Source of the DNA: Kluyvera ascorbata_C
Lineage (GTDB): Bacteria; Pseudomonadota; Gammaproteobacteria; Enterobacterales; Enterobacteriaceae
DNA: 64,000 bases
Reading direction: 5' to 3'
Assembly (NCBI RefSeq): GCF_044197065.1
Contig: NZ_JBIQOI010000001.1
Span: 868,001 to 932,000 of the forward strand
The notes below the pieces were generated by a model. It did no database searches. It saw nothing but the letters and a program-made list of their open reading frames with translations, and was not told the origin of the DNA. Shown piece by piece: positions 15,571 to 25,351 of this stretch (positions are counted from its first letter, which is position 1; every line of letters starts with the position of its first letter). The translations under genes and the position numbers were made by a program.

Positions 15571-17499
15571 ATGCCTGTAATTACTCTTCCTGATGGCAGC
15601 CAACGCCATTACGACCACGCCGTTAGCCCAATGGATGTTGCTCTGGACATCGGTCCTGGCCTGGCAAAAGCCACCATCGCTGGGCGCGTGAACGGTGAAC
15701 TGGTTGATGCTTCAGATCTGATTGAAAACGATGCCACGCTGTCTCTTATCACCGCAAAAGATGAAGACGGTCTGGAAATCATTCGTCACTCGTGTGCACA
15801 CCTGCTTGGTCATGCGATCAAACAGCTGTGGCCAAACACCAAAATGGCGATCGGCCCGGTAATTGACAACGGTTTCTATTATGACGTTGATCTTGACCAT
15901 ACGCTGACCCAGGAAGACATCGACGCGCTCGAAAAACGCATGCACGAGCTCGCCGAGAAAAACTACGATGTCATCAAGAAGAAAGTGAGCTGGCATGAAG
16001 CTCGTGAAACTTTCGTCAAACGTGGTGAAACTTATAAAGTTTCCATCCTGGATGAAAACATCGCGCATGATGACAAGCCTGGCTTGTATCATCACGAAGA
16101 ATACGTCGACATGTGCCGTGGTCCGCACGTGCCGAATATGCGCTTCTGTCACTACTTCAAGCTGATGAAAACCGCTGGTGCTTACTGGCGCGGCGACAGC
16201 AACAACAAGATGCTGCAGCGTATCTATGGTACTGCATGGACGGACAAAAAGGCCCTCAATGCCTACCTGCAGCGTCTGGAAGAAGCGTCAAAACGCGATC
16301 ACCGTAAAATCGGTAAGCAGCTCGACCTGTATCATATGCAGGAAGAAGCGCCGGGTATGGTGTTCTGGCATAATGACGGCTGGACTATCTTCCGTGAACT
16401 GGAAACTTTTGTACGCTCCAAGCTGAAAGAGTACCAGTATCAGGAAGTGAAAGGCCCGTTCATGATGGACCGTGTGCTGTGGGAAAAAACCGGCCACTGG
16501 GACAACTACAAAGATGCGATGTTCACCACCTCTTCTGAGAACCGTGAATACTGCATCAAGCCAATGAACTGCCCGGGGCACGTTCAGATCTTCAACCAGG
16601 GTCTGAAATCATACCGTGACCTGCCGCTGCGTATGGCGGAGTTCGGTAGCTGCCACCGTAATGAACCGTCAGGCGCACTGCATGGCTTAATGCGTGTACG
16701 CGGCTTCACTCAGGATGACGCCCATATCTTCTGTACGGAAGAGCAGGTGCGTGATGAAGTGAACGCATGCATTCGTTTAGTCTATGATATGTACAGCACT
16801 TTCGGTTTCGAAAAAATCGTGGTCAAACTTTCAACGCGTCCGGAAAAACGTATCGGTAGCGATGAAATGTGGGACCGTGCTGAAGCGGATCTGGCGGTTG
16901 CGCTGGAAGAAAACAACATCCCGTTTGAGTATCAACTGGGTGAAGGCGCATTCTACGGTCCGAAAATTGAATTTACCCTGTATGACTGCCTCGATCGTGC
17001 ATGGCAGTGCGGTACTGTACAGCTGGACTTCTCACTGCCGTCTCGTCTGAGCGCCTCTTATGTTGGCGAAAACAACGAACGTCAGGTACCGGTGATGATT
17101 CACCGCGCAATTCTGGGGTCTTTGGAGCGCTTCATTGGCATCCTGACCGAAGAGTTTGCTGGTTTCTTCCCAACATGGCTTGCCCCTGTGCAGGTTGTGG
17201 TGATGAATATCACTGATTCTCAGTCTGAATACGTTAACGAATTGACCCGTAAACTACAAAATGCAGGCATTCGTGTAAAAGCGGACTTGAGAAATGAGAA
17301 GATTGGCTTTAAAATCCGCGAGCACACTTTACGTCGTGTCCCTTATATGTTGGTCTGCGGTGACAAAGAGGTGGAAGCTGGCAAAGTTGCCGTTCGCACC
17401 CGCCGTGGTAAAGACCTGGGCAGCCTGGACGTAAGTGAAGTGATTGAGAAGCTGCAACAAGAGATTCGCAGCCGCAGTCTTCAACAACTGGAGGAATAA
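15571..17499 (+). CDS. thrS: Threonyl-tRNA synthetase
   Basis: Class II synthetase that charges tRNA-Thr and edits misloaded serine. At 642 aa it equals E. coli ThrS. The N-terminal TGS domain (1-62) is followed by the editing domain with the HxxxH motif in RHSCAHLLGHA. The catalytic core carries the zinc ligand Cys in IKPMNCPGHVQIF and His in EPSGALHGLMRVRGFTQDDAH. The anticodon-binding domain comes last. It is the first gene of the translation cluster, three bases before infC, and is controlled by the operator upstream. Confidence 0.98.
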   Translation: MPVITLPDGSQRHYDHAVSPMDVALDIGPGLAKATIAGRVNGELVDASDLIENDATLSLITAKDEDGLEIIRHSCAHLLGHAIKQLWPNTKMAIGPVIDNGFYYDVDLDHTLTQEDIDALEKRMHELAEKNYDVIKKKVSWHEARETFVKRGETYKVSILDENIAHDDKPGLYHHEEYVDMCRGPHVPNMRFCHYFKLMKTAGAYWRGDSNNKMLQRIYGTAWTDKKALNAYLQRLEEASKRDHRKIGKQLDLYHMQEEAPGMVFWHNDGWTIFRELETFVRSKLKEYQYQEVKGPFMMDRVLWEKTGHWDNYKDAMFTTSSENREYCIKPMNCPGHVQIFNQGLKSYRDLPLRMAEFGSCHRNEPSGALHGLMRVRGFTQDDAHIFCTEEQVRDEVNACIRLVYDMYSTFGFEKIVVKLSTRPEKRIGSDEMWDRAEADLAVALEENNIPFEYQLGEGAFYGPKIEFTLYDCLDRAWQCGTVQLDFSLPSRLSASYVGENNERQVPVMIHRAILGSLERFIGILTEEFAGFFPTWLAPVQVVVMNITDSQSEYVNELTRKLQNAGIRVKADLRNEKIGFKIREHTLRRVPYMLVCGDKEVEAGKVAVRTRRGKDLGSLDVSEVIEKLQQEIRSRSLQQLEE

Positions 17500-17502
17500 G
17501 GT

Positions 17503-18045
17503 ATTAAAGGCGGAAAACGAGTTCAAACGGCACGTCCGAATCGTATCAATGGCGAGATTCGCGCCCTGGAAGTTCGCTTGACAGGTCTGGAAGGCGAAGC
17601 TTTGGGTATTGTGAGTCTGAGAGAAGCTATCGAAAAGGCTGAAGAGGCCGGAGTAGATTTAGTTGAAATCAGCCCTAACGCCGAACCGCCAGTTTGTCGT
17701 ATTATGGACTACGGCAAGTTCCTTTATGAAAAAAGTAAGTCTTCTAAGGAACAGAAGAAGAAACAAAAAGTTATCCAGGTTAAGGAAATTAAATTCCGTC
17801 CTGGGACCGATGATGGCGATTACCAGGTAAAACTCCGCAGCCTGGTTCGCTTTCTCGAAGATGGCGATAAGGCTAAGATCACACTGCGTTTCCGCGGTCG
17901 TGAAATGGCCCACCAGCAGATCGGTATGGAAGTGCTTACGCGCGTCCGTGACGACCTGAGTGAACTGGCAGTAGTCGAATCCTTCCCTACGAAGATCGAA
18001 GGCCGCCAGATGATCATGGTGCTCGCTCCTAAGAAGAAACAGTAA
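17503..18045 (+). CDS. infC: Translation initiation factor IF-3 (AUU start)
   Basis: IF-3 binds the 30S subunit and rejects wrong start codons. Reading from ATT at 17503 gives 180 aa beginning (M)KGGKRVQTARPNRINGEIRA, the K-12 length. The rare AUU start is the known device by which IF-3 represses its own synthesis. It is placed just after the thrS stop, with GGAGGAATAAGG as ribosome-binding region. The N-domain (to about 75), the lysine-rich linker (KSKSSKEQKKKQKV) and the C-domain are all present. Starting at the first ATG would delete conserved sequence. Confidence 0.97.
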   Translation: MKGGKRVQTARPNRINGEIRALEVRLTGLEGEALGIVSLREAIEKAEEAGVDLVEISPNAEPPVCRIMDYGKFLYEKSKSSKEQKKKQKVIQVKEIKFRPGTDDGDYQVKLRSLVRFLEDGDKAKITLRFRGREMAHQQIGMEVLTRVRDDLSELAVVESFPTKIEGRQMIMVLAPKKKQ

Positions 18046-18141
18046 GGCCTTCAAGTAGCGGTGTTGGTGAAGTCTTAGGGCTTCACCGATACTGTTCGCC
18101 TACGTTTCGTTTATTAACAATGCGAAGTGGAAGTTATTAAG

Positions 18142-18339
18142 ATGCCTAAAATTAAGACCGTACGCGGTGCTGCTAAGCGCTTCAAAAAAACCGGTGGTGG
18201 TGGATTTAAGCGTAAGCACGCAAACCTGCGTCATATTCTGACCAAAAAATCTACTAAACGTAAACGTCACCTGCGTCCAAAAGGCCTCGTGTCTAAAGGC
18301 GATCTGGGTCTGGTTATCGCGTGCCTGCCGTACGCATAA
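18142..18339 (+). CDS. rpmI: 50S ribosomal protein L35
   Basis: 65 aa from MPKIKTVRGAAKRFKKTGGG to VIACLPYA, very basic, as in E. coli L35. The frame is open five codons earlier but the conserved start is at 18142, preceded by GGAAG. It is part of the infC-rpmI-rplT operon, which L20 represses through a pseudoknot in the infC-rpmI region. The 96-base gap before it is the place for that element. Confidence 0.97.
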   Translation: MPKIKTVRGAAKRFKKTGGGGFKRKHANLRHILTKKSTKRKRHLRPKGLVSKGDLGLVIACLPYA

Positions 18340-18366
18340 GCCGTTAACGTTTAATTTTTTTACTAA

Positions 18367-18747
<381 letters not shown>

Positions 18748-18756
18748 GCCAGTTGG

Positions 18757-18783
18757 AAGAGGGAGCTAGTCTCCCTCTTTTCA
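18757..18783 (+). terminator. Terminator after rplT
   Basis: AGAGGGAG / CTCCCTCTTTTC hairpin with T-run, between rplT and the phe leader. Confidence 0.85.
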
Positions 18784-18870
18784 TTTTAACCGTATCAATG
18801 CATTGACATTTATCAGCGTAGACCTTTCAATAAAGACTCTACGGTTATTACCACACAAGGTAACGCAAGC

Positions 18871-18915
18871 ATGAATGCTGCTATTTTCCGCTTCTTCTTT
18901 TACTTTAGCACCTGA
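18871..18915 (+). CDS. pheM: PheM, phe operon leader peptide
   Basis: Fourteen codons reading [14 protein letters not shown], with five Phe codons among residues 6-12. This is the E. coli PheM sequence. Ribosome stalling at the Phe codons when charged tRNA-Phe is scarce prevents formation of the terminator 49 bases downstream and turns on pheST. It is too short for normal gene finding; the peptide and its position settle it. Confidence 0.95.
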
Positions 18916-18963
18916 ACTCAGGAGGCTTGCGCGTGAAAGAAGAAACGAAAAATCAGCGCCAAT

Positions 18964-18989
18964 AAGCCTCCGGATGGAGGCTTTTTTTG
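18964..18989 (+). terminator. pheST attenuator
   Basis: AAGCCTCC / GGAGGCTT with a CGGAT loop and seven Ts. The upstream CAGGAGGCTTGC (18919-18930) can pair with its left arm as the antiterminator, as in the known E. coli attenuator. Confidence 0.9.
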
Positions 18990-19050
18990 TATCTGAATTC
19001 GAGATTAAGTCCACCAAACCGGTGTCTGCACCGACATAATGAGGAAAACC

Positions 19051-20034
19051 ATGTCACATCTCGCAGAGCTGGTTGCCAGTGCCAAGGCAGCCATTAACCA
19101 GGCTTCAGATGTTGCCGCGTTAGACAATGTCCGCGTCGAATATCTGGGTAAGAAAGGGCACCTGACCCTTCAGATGACCACACTGCGTGAACTGCCGCCA
19201 GAAGAGCGTCCAGCAGCGGGTGCCGTCATCAACGAAGCAAAAGAGCAGGTGCAACAGGCACTGAACGCGCGTAAAGCCGACCTGGAAAACGCCGTGCTGA
19301 ATGCCCGTCTGGCCGCAGAAACCATCGATATCTCCCTGCCGGGCCGTCGCATTGAAAACGGTGGTCTACACCCGGTGACCCGCACTATCGACCGTATTGA
19401 AAGTTTCTTCGGTGAGCTCGGCTTTACCGTTGCGACGGGTCCGGAAATCGAAGATGACTACCATAACTTCGATGCGCTGAATATCCCTGCGCACCACCCA
19501 GCACGCGCTGACCACGACACTTTCTGGTTTGATGCGACCCGCCTGCTGCGCACGCAGACTTCCGGCGTCCAGATCCGCACCATGAAAGATCAGGAACCGC
19601 CAATCCGTATCATCGCGCCGGGCCGCGTATATCGTAACGACTACGATCAGACGCACACCCCAATGTTCCATCAGATGGAAGGCCTGATTGTTGATAAGAA
19701 CATCAGCTTCACCAATCTGAAGGGCACGATTCACGACTTCCTGCGTAACTTCTTTGAGGAAGATTTGCAGATTCGTTTCCGTCCATCCTACTTCCCGTTC
19801 ACCGAACCTTCCGCAGAAGTGGATGTGATGGGTAAAAACGGCAAATGGCTGGAAGTTCTGGGCTGCGGGATGGTGCACCCGAACGTACTGCGCAACGTTG
19901 GTATCGATCCGGAAGTATACTCCGGCTTTGCGTTCGGTATGGGCATGGAGCGTCTGACCATGCTGCGTTACGGTGTCACCGACTTGCGTGCATTCTTCGA
20001 AAACGATCTGCGTTTCCTCAAACAGTTTAAATAA
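19051..20034 (+). CDS. pheS: Phenylalanyl-tRNA synthetase alpha subunit
   Basis: Catalytic subunit of the (alpha-beta)2 enzyme, 327 aa from MSHLAELVASAKAAINQ, the K-12 length. The frame is open four codons earlier, but the gene starts at 19051 behind GAGGAAAACC. The class II motifs are visible: motif 2 around RVYRNDYDQTHTPMFHQMEG and motif 3 with FGMGMERLTMLRYG. The Phe-pocket residue region GFAFGMG contains the Ala that corresponds to E. coli Ala294. pheT follows after 15 bases. Confidence 0.98.
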   Translation: MSHLAELVASAKAAINQASDVAALDNVRVEYLGKKGHLTLQMTTLRELPPEERPAAGAVINEAKEQVQQALNARKADLENAVLNARLAAETIDISLPGRRIENGGLHPVTRTIDRIESFFGELGFTVATGPEIEDDYHNFDALNIPAHHPARADHDTFWFDATRLLRTQTSGVQIRTMKDQEPPIRIIAPGRVYRNDYDQTHTPMFHQMEGLIVDKNISFTNLKGTIHDFLRNFFEEDLQIRFRPSYFPFTEPSAEVDVMGKNGKWLEVLGCGMVHPNVLRNVGIDPEVYSGFAFGMGMERLTMLRYGVTDLRAFFENDLRFLKQFK

Positions 20035-20049
20035 GGGCAGGATAAAATA

Positions 20050-22437
20050 ATGAAATTCAGTGAACTGTGGTTACGCGAATGGGTGAATCCGGCCATTGAT
20101 AGCGAAGCGCTATCGGGCCAAATCACGATGGCAGGCCTGGAAGTGGACGGCGTTGAAGCCGTTGCCGGTAGCTTCAACGGCGTGGTTGTTGGTGAAGTGG
20201 TTGAGTGCGGCCAGCACCCGAACGCAGATAAACTGCGCGTGACGAAAGTGAATGTAGGCGGCGAACGTCTGCTGGACATCGTCTGCGGTGCGCCAAACTG
20301 CCGTCAGGGCCTGAAGGTTGCCGTGGCGACTATCGGTGCCGTACTGCCAGGTGACTTCAAGATTAAAGCCGCTAAGCTGCGCGGTGAACCGTCTGAAGGG
20401 ATGCTGTGCTCGTTCTCCGAGCTGGGTATTTCCGACGACCATAGCGGTATTATCGAACTGCCGGCCGACGCGCCGCTGGGTACCAATATCCGTGAATACC
20501 TGAAGCTTGATGACAATACCATTGAAATCAGCGTGACCCCGAACCGCGCCGACTGCTTAGGCATTATCGGCGTTGCGCGCGACGTTGCCGTGCTGAACAA
20601 GCTGCCGCTGAACGAACCGGAAATCAAAGCCGTTGCCGCGACCATTGGCGATGTTCTGCCAATTCAGGTTGACGCTGCCGAGGCGTGCCCACGTTACCTC
20701 GGCCGCGTGGTCAAAGGTATCAACGTTAAAGCGCCAACCCCGCTGTGGATGAAAGAGAAACTGCGTCGTTGCGGTATTCGTTCCATCGATGCAGTCGTGG
20801 ATATCACCAACTACGTCCTGCTCGAACTGGGCCAGCCAATGCATGCGTTCGATAAAGATCGCATCGAAGGTGGCATCGTTGTGCGGATGGCGAAAGAGGG
20901 TGAAACGCTGGTGCTGCTGGACGGTACCGAAGCTAAACTGAAAGCCGACACGCTGGTCATCGCCGACCACAACAAAGCGCTGGCAATGGCCGGTATCTTT
21001 GGTGGTGAGCACTCTGGCGTGAACGATGAAACGCAAAACGTGCTGCTCGAGTCCGCATTCTTCAGCCCGCTGTCTATTACCGGCCGCGCGCGCCGTCATG
21101 GCCTGCACACCGATGCATCCCACCGTTATGAGCGTGGCGTTGACCCGGTACTGCAGTACAAAGCGATTGAACGTGCTACCGGCCTGCTTCTCGACATCTG
21201 CGGCGGTGAAGCGGGTCCAATCATCGATGTGACTAGCGAAGCCACGCTGCCGAAGCGTGCAACCATCACGCTGCGCCGCAGCAAGCTGGATCGCCTGATT
21301 GGTCATCATATTGCTGATGAGCTGGTGACTGACATCCTGACCCGTCTGGGCTGCGAAGTGACCGTGGGCAACGACGAATGGCAGGCCGTGGCACCTACCT
21401 GGCGTTTCGACATGGAAATTGAAGAAGATCTGGTCGAAGAAGTGGCGCGCGTTTACGGTTATAACAGCATCCCTAACGAGCCGGTACAGGCTGGTCTGGT
21501 GATGGGTAGCCATAAAGAAGCCAACCTGTCGCTGAAGCGTGTGAAAACGATGCTTAACGACAAAGGCTATCAGGAAGTGATCACCTATAGCTTCGTTGAC
21601 CCGAAAGTTCAGCAACTGGTTCACCCGGGTGAAGAAGCGCTGATTCTGCCAAGCCCAATCTCCAGCGAAATGTCGGCGATGCGTCTGTCCCTGTGGACCG
21701 GTTTGCTATCTACCGTGGTCTACAACCAGAACCGTCAACAGAACCGCGTACGTATTTTTGAAACCGGTCTGCGCTTTGTACCGGACACTCAGGCTCCGCT
21801 GGGTATCCGTCAGGACGTGATGTTGGCTGGCGTTATCTGTGGCAACCGCTACGATGAACATTGGAACCTGGCAAAAGAGACCGTTGATTTCTATGATTTG
21901 AAAGGCGATCTGGAGTCCGTTCTCGATCTGACCGGTAAATTATCTGAAATTCAGTTCAAAGCAGAAGCGAACCCTGCGCTGCATCCGGGCCAGTCTGCGG
22001 CGATTTATCTGAAAGGTGAACGCGTTGGTTTCATTGGTGTTATTCACCCGGAACTGGAACGTAAGCTGGATCTGAACGGCCGTACTCTGGTGTTCGAACT
22101 GGAGTGGAACAAGCTCGCAGACCGCGTGGTTCCTCAGGCTCGTGACGTTTCGCGCTTCCCGGCGAACCGCCGTGACATCGCGGTTGTGGTTGCTGAAAAC
22201 GTGCCCGCAGCAGATATTTTAAACGAATGTAAGAAAGTTGGCGTAAATCAGGTAGTTGGCGTAAACTTATTTGACGTGTACCGTGGTAAGGGTGTTGCGG
22301 AAGGCTATAAAAGCCTTGCTATCAGCCTAATCCTACAAGATACCAGCCGTACACTCGAAGAAGAGGAGATTGCCGCTACCGTCGCCAAATGTGTAGAGGC
22401 ATTAAAAGAGCGATTCCAGGCATCATTGAGGGATTGA
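20050..22437 (+). CDS. pheT: Phenylalanyl-tRNA synthetase beta subunit
   Basis: 795 aa, the E. coli length. Domains in order: an EMAP-II-like tRNA-binding domain (about 40-150), the B3/B4 editing domain that removes Tyr-tRNA-Phe (about 210-370), B5 (about 400-475), the inactive class II-like core, and the C-terminal ferredoxin-fold anticodon domain (about 700-795). It acts with PheS. The stop is four bases before ihfA, so the three genes are cotranscribed. Confidence 0.98.
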   Translation: MKFSELWLREWVNPAIDSEALSGQITMAGLEVDGVEAVAGSFNGVVVGEVVECGQHPNADKLRVTKVNVGGERLLDIVCGAPNCRQGLKVAVATIGAVLPGDFKIKAAKLRGEPSEGMLCSFSELGISDDHSGIIELPADAPLGTNIREYLKLDDNTIEISVTPNRADCLGIIGVARDVAVLNKLPLNEPEIKAVAATIGDVLPIQVDAAEACPRYLGRVVKGINVKAPTPLWMKEKLRRCGIRSIDAVVDITNYVLLELGQPMHAFDKDRIEGGIVVRMAKEGETLVLLDGTEAKLKADTLVIADHNKALAMAGIFGGEHSGVNDETQNVLLESAFFSPLSITGRARRHGLHTDASHRYERGVDPVLQYKAIERATGLLLDICGGEAGPIIDVTSEATLPKRATITLRRSKLDRLIGHHIADELVTDILTRLGCEVTVGNDEWQAVAPTWRFDMEIEEDLVEEVARVYGYNSIPNEPVQAGLVMGSHKEANLSLKRVKTMLNDKGYQEVITYSFVDPKVQQLVHPGEEALILPSPISSEMSAMRLSLWTGLLSTVVYNQNRQQNRVRIFETGLRFVPDTQAPLGIRQDVMLAGVICGNRYDEHWNLAKETVDFYDLKGDLESVLDLTGKLSEIQFKAEANPALHPGQSAAIYLKGERVGFIGVIHPELERKLDLNGRTLVFELEWNKLADRVVPQARDVSRFPANRRDIAVVVAENVPAADILNECKKVGVNQVVGVNLFDVYRGKGVAEGYKSLAISLILQDTSRTLEEEEIAATVAKCVEALKERFQASLRD

Positions 22438-22441
22438 ACCT

Positions 22442-22741
22442 ATGGCGCTTACAAAAGCTGAAATGTCAGAATATCTGTTTGATAAGCTTGGGCTTAGCAA
22501 GCGGGATGCCAAAGAACTGGTTGAGCTGTTTTTCGAAGAGATCCGTCGCGCTCTTGAAAACGGTGAGCAGGTAAAACTCTCCGGTTTTGGTAACTTTGAT
22601 TTGCGTGACAAAAACCAACGCCCGGGACGTAACCCTAAAACGGGTGAAGATATTCCCATTACAGCCCGGCGTGTGGTGACCTTCAGACCAGGACAGAAGT
22701 TAAAAAGCCGGGTCGAAAACGCAACACCCAAAGAAGAGTAA
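22442..22741 (+). CDS. ihfA: IHF alpha subunit
   Basis: 99 aa, with only the last few residues differing from E. coli IhfA. With IhfB it bends DNA by about 160 degrees at specific sites and supports recombination, replication and many promoters. The DNA-binding arm with the intercalating proline is seen in NQRPGRNPKTGEDIPITARR, and the bacterial histone-like signature GFGNFDLRDKNQRPGRNP is intact. It is the last gene of the pheST-ihfA operon and is followed by a strong terminator. Confidence 0.98.
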   Translation: MALTKAEMSEYLFDKLGLSKRDAKELVELFFEEIRRALENGEQVKLSGFGNFDLRDKNQRPGRNPKTGEDIPITARRVVTFRPGQKLKSRVENATPKEE

Positions 22742-22753
22742 TCTGAACTAACT

Positions 22754-22783
22754 AAAAAGGCCGCGCATGCGGCCTTTTTCTTT
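22754..22783 (+). terminator. Terminator after ihfA
   Basis: AAAAAGGCCGC / GCGGCCTTTTT around GCAT, followed by CTTTTC. Confidence 0.92.
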
Positions 22784-22839
22784 TCCTGGTGGCGTAACCA
22801 CCGTAAAATCTAACGCTTTCCACAGGCTTACGGATAACT

Positions 22840-23823
22840 ATGCTGGTCTATGCATCCCAACAGCAGCGGCTTCACCACCGCTGGCTCATCACGTTGTCGT
22901 TCATTCTCCTGCTGATGTTGGTTATTGGCCTGTGTGCGGGCGACCAATGGATTGCGCCAGGGGAATGGTTTACGGCAAAAGGGCAGCTCTTTATCTGGCA
23001 AATCCGCTTACCGCGCACGCTGGCCGTTATGCTGGTTGGGGCGGCGTTAGCGTTATCTGGCACCGTTATGCAGGCACTGTTCGAGAATCCCCTTGCCGAG
23101 CCGGGGCTACTTGGCGTCTCAAACGGCGCGGGTGTGGGACTCATTGCCGCAATTATGCTCGGGCAGGGGGTGTTACCTGCCTGGGGGCCGGGCCTAGCGG
23201 CCATTGTGGGGGCGTTGACGATAACCGCCATTCTGATGCGTTTCGCTCGTCGTCATCTATCAACCAGCCGTTTACTGCTGGCCGGGGTGGCGTTGGGGAT
23301 TATCTGTAGTGCCTTGATGACCTGGGCCGTCTACTTTTCTACCTCGTTCGACCTGCGTCAGTTGATGTACTGGATGATGGGAGGCTTTGGCGGCGTAGAC
23401 TGGCAGCAGCTTTGGCTGATGGGGGCGCTGGTGCCGGTGATGGCCTGGCTATGTCTGCAATCGCAGCCGCTAAACCTGCTGGCGCTGGGTGAAACGTCGG
23501 CCCGGCAGCTCGGTGTGCCCATTTCGTTGTGGCGTAAACTGCTGGTGATGGCAACCGGCTGGCTGGTTGGGGTAAGCGTCGCGCTGGCGGGGGCTATCGG
23601 TTTTATCGGCCTGGTGGTGCCGCATATGCTACGTCTGTGCGGCCTGACCGATCATCGCGTTCTGCTACCTGCCAGCGCGCTCGCAGGGGCCAGCACGCTG
23701 TTATTTGCGGATATTGTGGCGCGTCTTGCATTATCGGCAGCGGAGTTGCCCATCGGTGTGGTCACCGCCACATTAGGCGCCCCGGTATTTATCTGGCTAT
23801 TACTGAAGTCGGGAAAATACTAA
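22840..23823 (+). CDS. btuC: BtuC, vitamin B12 ABC permease
   Basis: Inner-membrane permease of the BtuCD-F cobalamin importer, 327 aa (K-12: 326) with the FecCD-family ten-helix layout. Conserved segments include WQIRLPRTLAVMLVGAALALSG, ALFENPLAEPGLLGVSNGAG and GAIGFIGLVVPHMLRL. The last precedes the L-loops that contact BtuD. The alternative starts upstream are not conserved. The linked btuE and btuD follow as in E. coli. The periplasmic protein BtuF is not in this window. Confidence 0.96.
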   Translation: MLVYASQQQRLHHRWLITLSFILLLMLVIGLCAGDQWIAPGEWFTAKGQLFIWQIRLPRTLAVMLVGAALALSGTVMQALFENPLAEPGLLGVSNGAGVGLIAAIMLGQGVLPAWGPGLAAIVGALTITAILMRFARRHLSTSRLLLAGVALGIICSALMTWAVYFSTSFDLRQLMYWMMGGFGGVDWQQLWLMGALVPVMAWLCLQSQPLNLLALGETSARQLGVPISLWRKLLVMATGWLVGVSVALAGAIGFIGLVVPHMLRLCGLTDHRVLLPASALAGASTLLFADIVARLALSAAELPIGVVTATLGAPVFIWLLLKSGKY

Positions 23824-23942
23824 GAGGAAAGGGCCGCAGCACAGCAGCAGCTTGATCAAAAAGCCTTGGTGTCGCAGCTGCGTCTCTGGCTATTATGAAA
23901 GGCCGGGCGATAAGACCCCACACACGCTGAAAAGAGGATGCT

Positions 23943-24497
23943 ATGCAAACCAATGTTCTGAACACCCCCGTCACCACCATCGATGGCGAAAAAACCACGC
24001 TGGAAGGCTATAAAGGCAAAGTACTGCTGATCGTTAACGTGGCATCAAAATGTGGCCTGACGCCACAGTACGAGCAACTGGAAGCGCTTCAGGAGTCTTT
24101 ACAGGGCGAGGGCTTTACCGTACTGGGCTTCCCATGCAATCAGTTCCTGGGCCAGGAGCCGGGCAGCGAAGAAGAGATCAAAACCTTCTGCAGCACGACT
24201 TACGGCGTCACCTTCCCGCTGTTTAGCAAAGTCGAGGTGAACGGTGAGCAACGTCATCCGTTGTATAGCCTGCTGACGCGCGCAGCGCCAGATGCCATTG
24301 CACCAGAAGGCAGCGGTTTCTACGAGCGTATGGCGAGCAAAGGCCGTGCGCCTGCGCATCCGGGCGATATCCTGTGGAACTTTGAGAAGTTCTTAATTGG
24401 TCGTGACGGTGAAGTGATTAACCGTTTTTCTCCTGATATGACCCCTGACGACCCAATCTTGACTGCCGCCATCAAGCAGGCCATCGCTCAGGTATGA
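23943..24497 (+). CDS. btuE: BtuE, glutathione/thioredoxin peroxidase
   Basis: A 184-aa peroxidase of the GPx family that reduces hydroperoxides, mainly using thioredoxin in E. coli. The peroxidatic Cys lies in NVASKCGLTPQYEQL near residue 37. The catalytic Gln/Trp partners are in GFPCNQFLGQEPGSEEE and LWNFEKFLIGRDG. It is not required for B12 uptake despite its place between btuC and btuD. Its stop overlaps the btuD start (ATGA). Confidence 0.96.
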   Translation: MQTNVLNTPVTTIDGEKTTLEGYKGKVLLIVNVASKCGLTPQYEQLEALQESLQGEGFTVLGFPCNQFLGQEPGSEEEIKTFCSTTYGVTFPLFSKVEVNGEQRHPLYSLLTRAAPDAIAPEGSGFYERMASKGRAPAHPGDILWNFEKFLIGRDGEVINRFSPDMTPDDPILTAAIKQAIAQV

Positions 24498-25255
24498 TGC
24501 CATTGATGCAGCTTCAGAATGTCGGTGAAGGCGTTCGACTCCAGAGCATTAACGCCGTTGTAGAACGTGGCGACATGGTGCATCTGGTGGGGCCAAACGG
24601 TGCCGGGAAAAGCACGCTACTGACGAGAATGGCCGGACTCAGCCGCGGGAAGGGGGATGTCGCGTTCAACGGTCAATCGTTGGATACCTGGCCTGCCGCG
24701 CAGTTGGCACGACATCGAGCCTATCTTTCACAGCACCAATCACCGCCGTTCGCGATGCCGGTCTGGCAATTTCTGATGCTGCATCAATCCCAAACTCAGG
24801 ATACCACGGTGTCCGTCCACGTGGCGGAGGCACTTGGGCTGAGTAATAAACTTGCACGAAACGTCAGCCAGCTTTCCGGCGGCGAGTGGCAGCGCGTCCG
24901 GCTGGCCGCCGTTATTTTACAGATTCACCCCGCGGTTAATCCGAACGGACAGCTTTTGCTGTTGGATGAACCGATGAACAGCCTTGATGTTGCTCAACAG
25001 GCTGCGCTGGATAAACTGCTTCTGGAGCTCTGTGCTGCTGGAGTTGCCGTGGTAATGAGCAGTCACGATCTTAACTACACCTTACGTCATGCGGGCCGCA
25101 CCTGGTTACTGTGTGAAGGTCGGATGATAGCCAGCGGTGGTACCGAATCCGTATTGCAACCAGATCATTTAGCGGCAGCTTATAATATGACCTTCCGGAA
25201 ACTGGAAATAGCCGGTCACCAAATGCTCATTTATGACAATGACGGCGAAAATTAA
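24494..25255 (+). CDS. btuD: BtuD, vitamin B12 ABC transporter ATPase
   Basis: ATPase subunit that drives BtuC, 253 aa against 249 in K-12; the extra residues are at the two ends. Walker A is GPNGAGKST, the signature is LSGGEWQRVRLAA, Walker B is LLLLDEPMNSLD, and the switch His is in SSHDLNYT. Overlap with btuE implies translational coupling. The first codons ATGATGCCATTGATG offer several starts; the first is used here. Confidence 0.95.
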   Translation: MMPLMQLQNVGEGVRLQSINAVVERGDMVHLVGPNGAGKSTLLTRMAGLSRGKGDVAFNGQSLDTWPAAQLARHRAYLSQHQSPPFAMPVWQFLMLHQSQTQDTTVSVHVAEALGLSNKLARNVSQLSGGEWQRVRLAAVILQIHPAVNPNGQLLLLDEPMNSLDVAQQAALDKLLLELCAAGVAVVMSSHDLNYTLRHAGRTWLLCEGRMIASGGTESVLQPDHLAAAYNMTFRKLEIAGHQMLIYDNDGEN

Positions 25256-25351
25256 TCCATACTCTTGTTGCCACTATCGGCATTGCTTGCTAGTCGATAG
25301 TGAATCGATATAATTTATGAGTGAATAAAAAAAACAGAGGATGCGCTGGAT

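Noticed and set aside
20557..21624. 355-codon open frame on the minus strand
   Set aside because: Antisense to pheT; composition (His, Gln, Phe rich) is typical of a shadow frame.
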